This document shows positions 63,696 through 64,000 of a stretch of DNA of 64,000 nucleotides, in pieces; the stretch's first letter is position 1; the number at the start of each line of letters is the position of its first letter. The stretch is from the NCBI GenBank assembly GCA_005954745.1, contig CP040678.1:124001-188000 (forward strand), written 5' to 3'. The DNA comes from Halostella pelagica. GTDB taxonomy: Archaea > Halobacteriota > Halobacteria > Halobacteriales > Natronoarchaeaceae. The notes under the pieces are model-generated. The model did no database searches and was not told where the DNA came from. It saw only the letters and a list, made by a program, of their open reading frames with translations. Made by a program: the position numbers and the translations under genes.

Positions 63696-64000
63696 ATGGC
63701 AAGCTTCACAATCGTCGTCTCGGACCCCGAGTCGGGCGAGACGTACCAGCGAGAGGCGGACGACCAGGACGCGAACCGATTCATCGGCCGGTCGATAGGA
63801 GAGACGGTCGACGGCGGCGCTGTCGGCTTCGACGGCTACACGCTTGAGATCACCGGCGGCTCCGACGACGCCGGCCGCCCGATGAGCGGTGACGTCCCCG
63901 GGCCGAACCTGCAGGAAGTCCTCTCCGACGGCGGGACGGGTTTCAACCCGACCCGCGACGGCGAGCGCAAGCGCGTCACCGTCCGCGGCGGCGAGGTCAG
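63696..64000 (+). CDS. rps6e: 30S ribosomal protein S6e, 5' part (continues past window)
   Basis: 101 residues seen: [20 protein letters not shown], then [42 protein letters not shown] and [27 protein letters not shown], LxITGGSDxxGxPM and GERxRxTVRG are the S6e signature. The gene is cut by the window end, so no stop codon is visible. Archaeal S6e binds the body of the small subunit. Confidence 0.95.
   Translation, partial: MASFTIVVSDPESGETYQREADDQDANRFIGRSIGETVDGGAVGFDGYTLEITGGSDDAGRPMSGDVPGPNLQEVLSDGGTGFNPTRDGERKRVTVRGGEV

Noticed and set aside
63524-63784. N-terminal extension of the 96-aa protein
   Set aside because: Ser/Arg-rich translation that overlaps the rps6e start on the other strand; the ATG at 63523 has a TATA box at leaderless spacing.

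Overview
The window is chromosomal DNA from a halophilic archaeon (class Halobacteria). Evidence: GC-rich, strongly Asp/Glu-rich proteins; a 16S-tRNA-Ala-23S-5S rRNA operon with archaeal bulge-helix-bulge processing stems; TATA boxes about 26-27 bases before many start codons (leaderless genes); and typical haloarchaeal families (MC1 chromosomal protein, bat-type HTH regulators, bacterial-like LeuRS, a tRNA-splicing EndA with two homologous halves). Genus cannot be fixed by eye. There is no CRISPR array, integrase or transposase.

Layout. 1-6.5 kb: end of leuS, Hsp20, small membrane proteins, a peroxiredoxin, pheA, a GGGP-synthase-family gene, an internally deleted panB remnant and a secreted protein. 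6.7-14.4 kb: 2-oxoacid dehydrogenase operon (E1a-E1b-E2-E3, minus strand), then a lipoprotein and lipA, whose product makes the cofactor for E2. 14.5-24.9 kb: MATE transporter, Ski2-like helicase, HAD phosphatase, a NucS-N-like/zinc-ribbon protein, endA, two methyltransferases, a bat-type regulator and trpS. 25-30.5 kb: pheS-pheT preceded by a Phe-rich small ORF, then pyrD, an AbrB-like protein and MC1. 30.5-36.4 kb: the rRNA operon with three tandem upstream promoters and a probable spacer promoter. 36.5-39.7 kb: an RnfC/PduS-like protein, HTH-GNAT fusion, a 53-aa protein, tRNA-Cys and a Nudix hydrolase. 39.8-47.5 kb: a 2017-aa secreted repeat protein, a membrane protein and tRNA-Lys with a duplicated 3' end. 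47.6-54.8 kb: M20 peptidase, small haloarchaeal proteins, ferredoxin-type nitrite/sulfite reductase and a secreted DN-rich repeat protein. 54.8-64 kb: EamA transporter, beta-CASP nuclease, HAD, ahcY, an ECF transporter operon (S, fused A-A, T) and the start of rps6e.

Most of the window is core housekeeping. The most unusual signals are: (1) a leaderless 26-codon ORF rich in Phe codons followed by a GC hairpin directly upstream of pheST, which looks like an amino-acid-sensing leader of a kind I do not know to be described in archaea; (2) a family of about 85-bp inverted-repeat elements with three diverged copies (3.0, 5.6, 30.7 kb), one sitting on the start of the deleted panB; (3) two secreted, repeat-built surface proteins; (4) duplicated tRNA-Lys 3' sequence; (5) a recurring motif that begins inside gene stop codons. 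EndA (20.1 kb) is in the same window as two canonical BHB motifs in the rRNA operon, its expected substrates.
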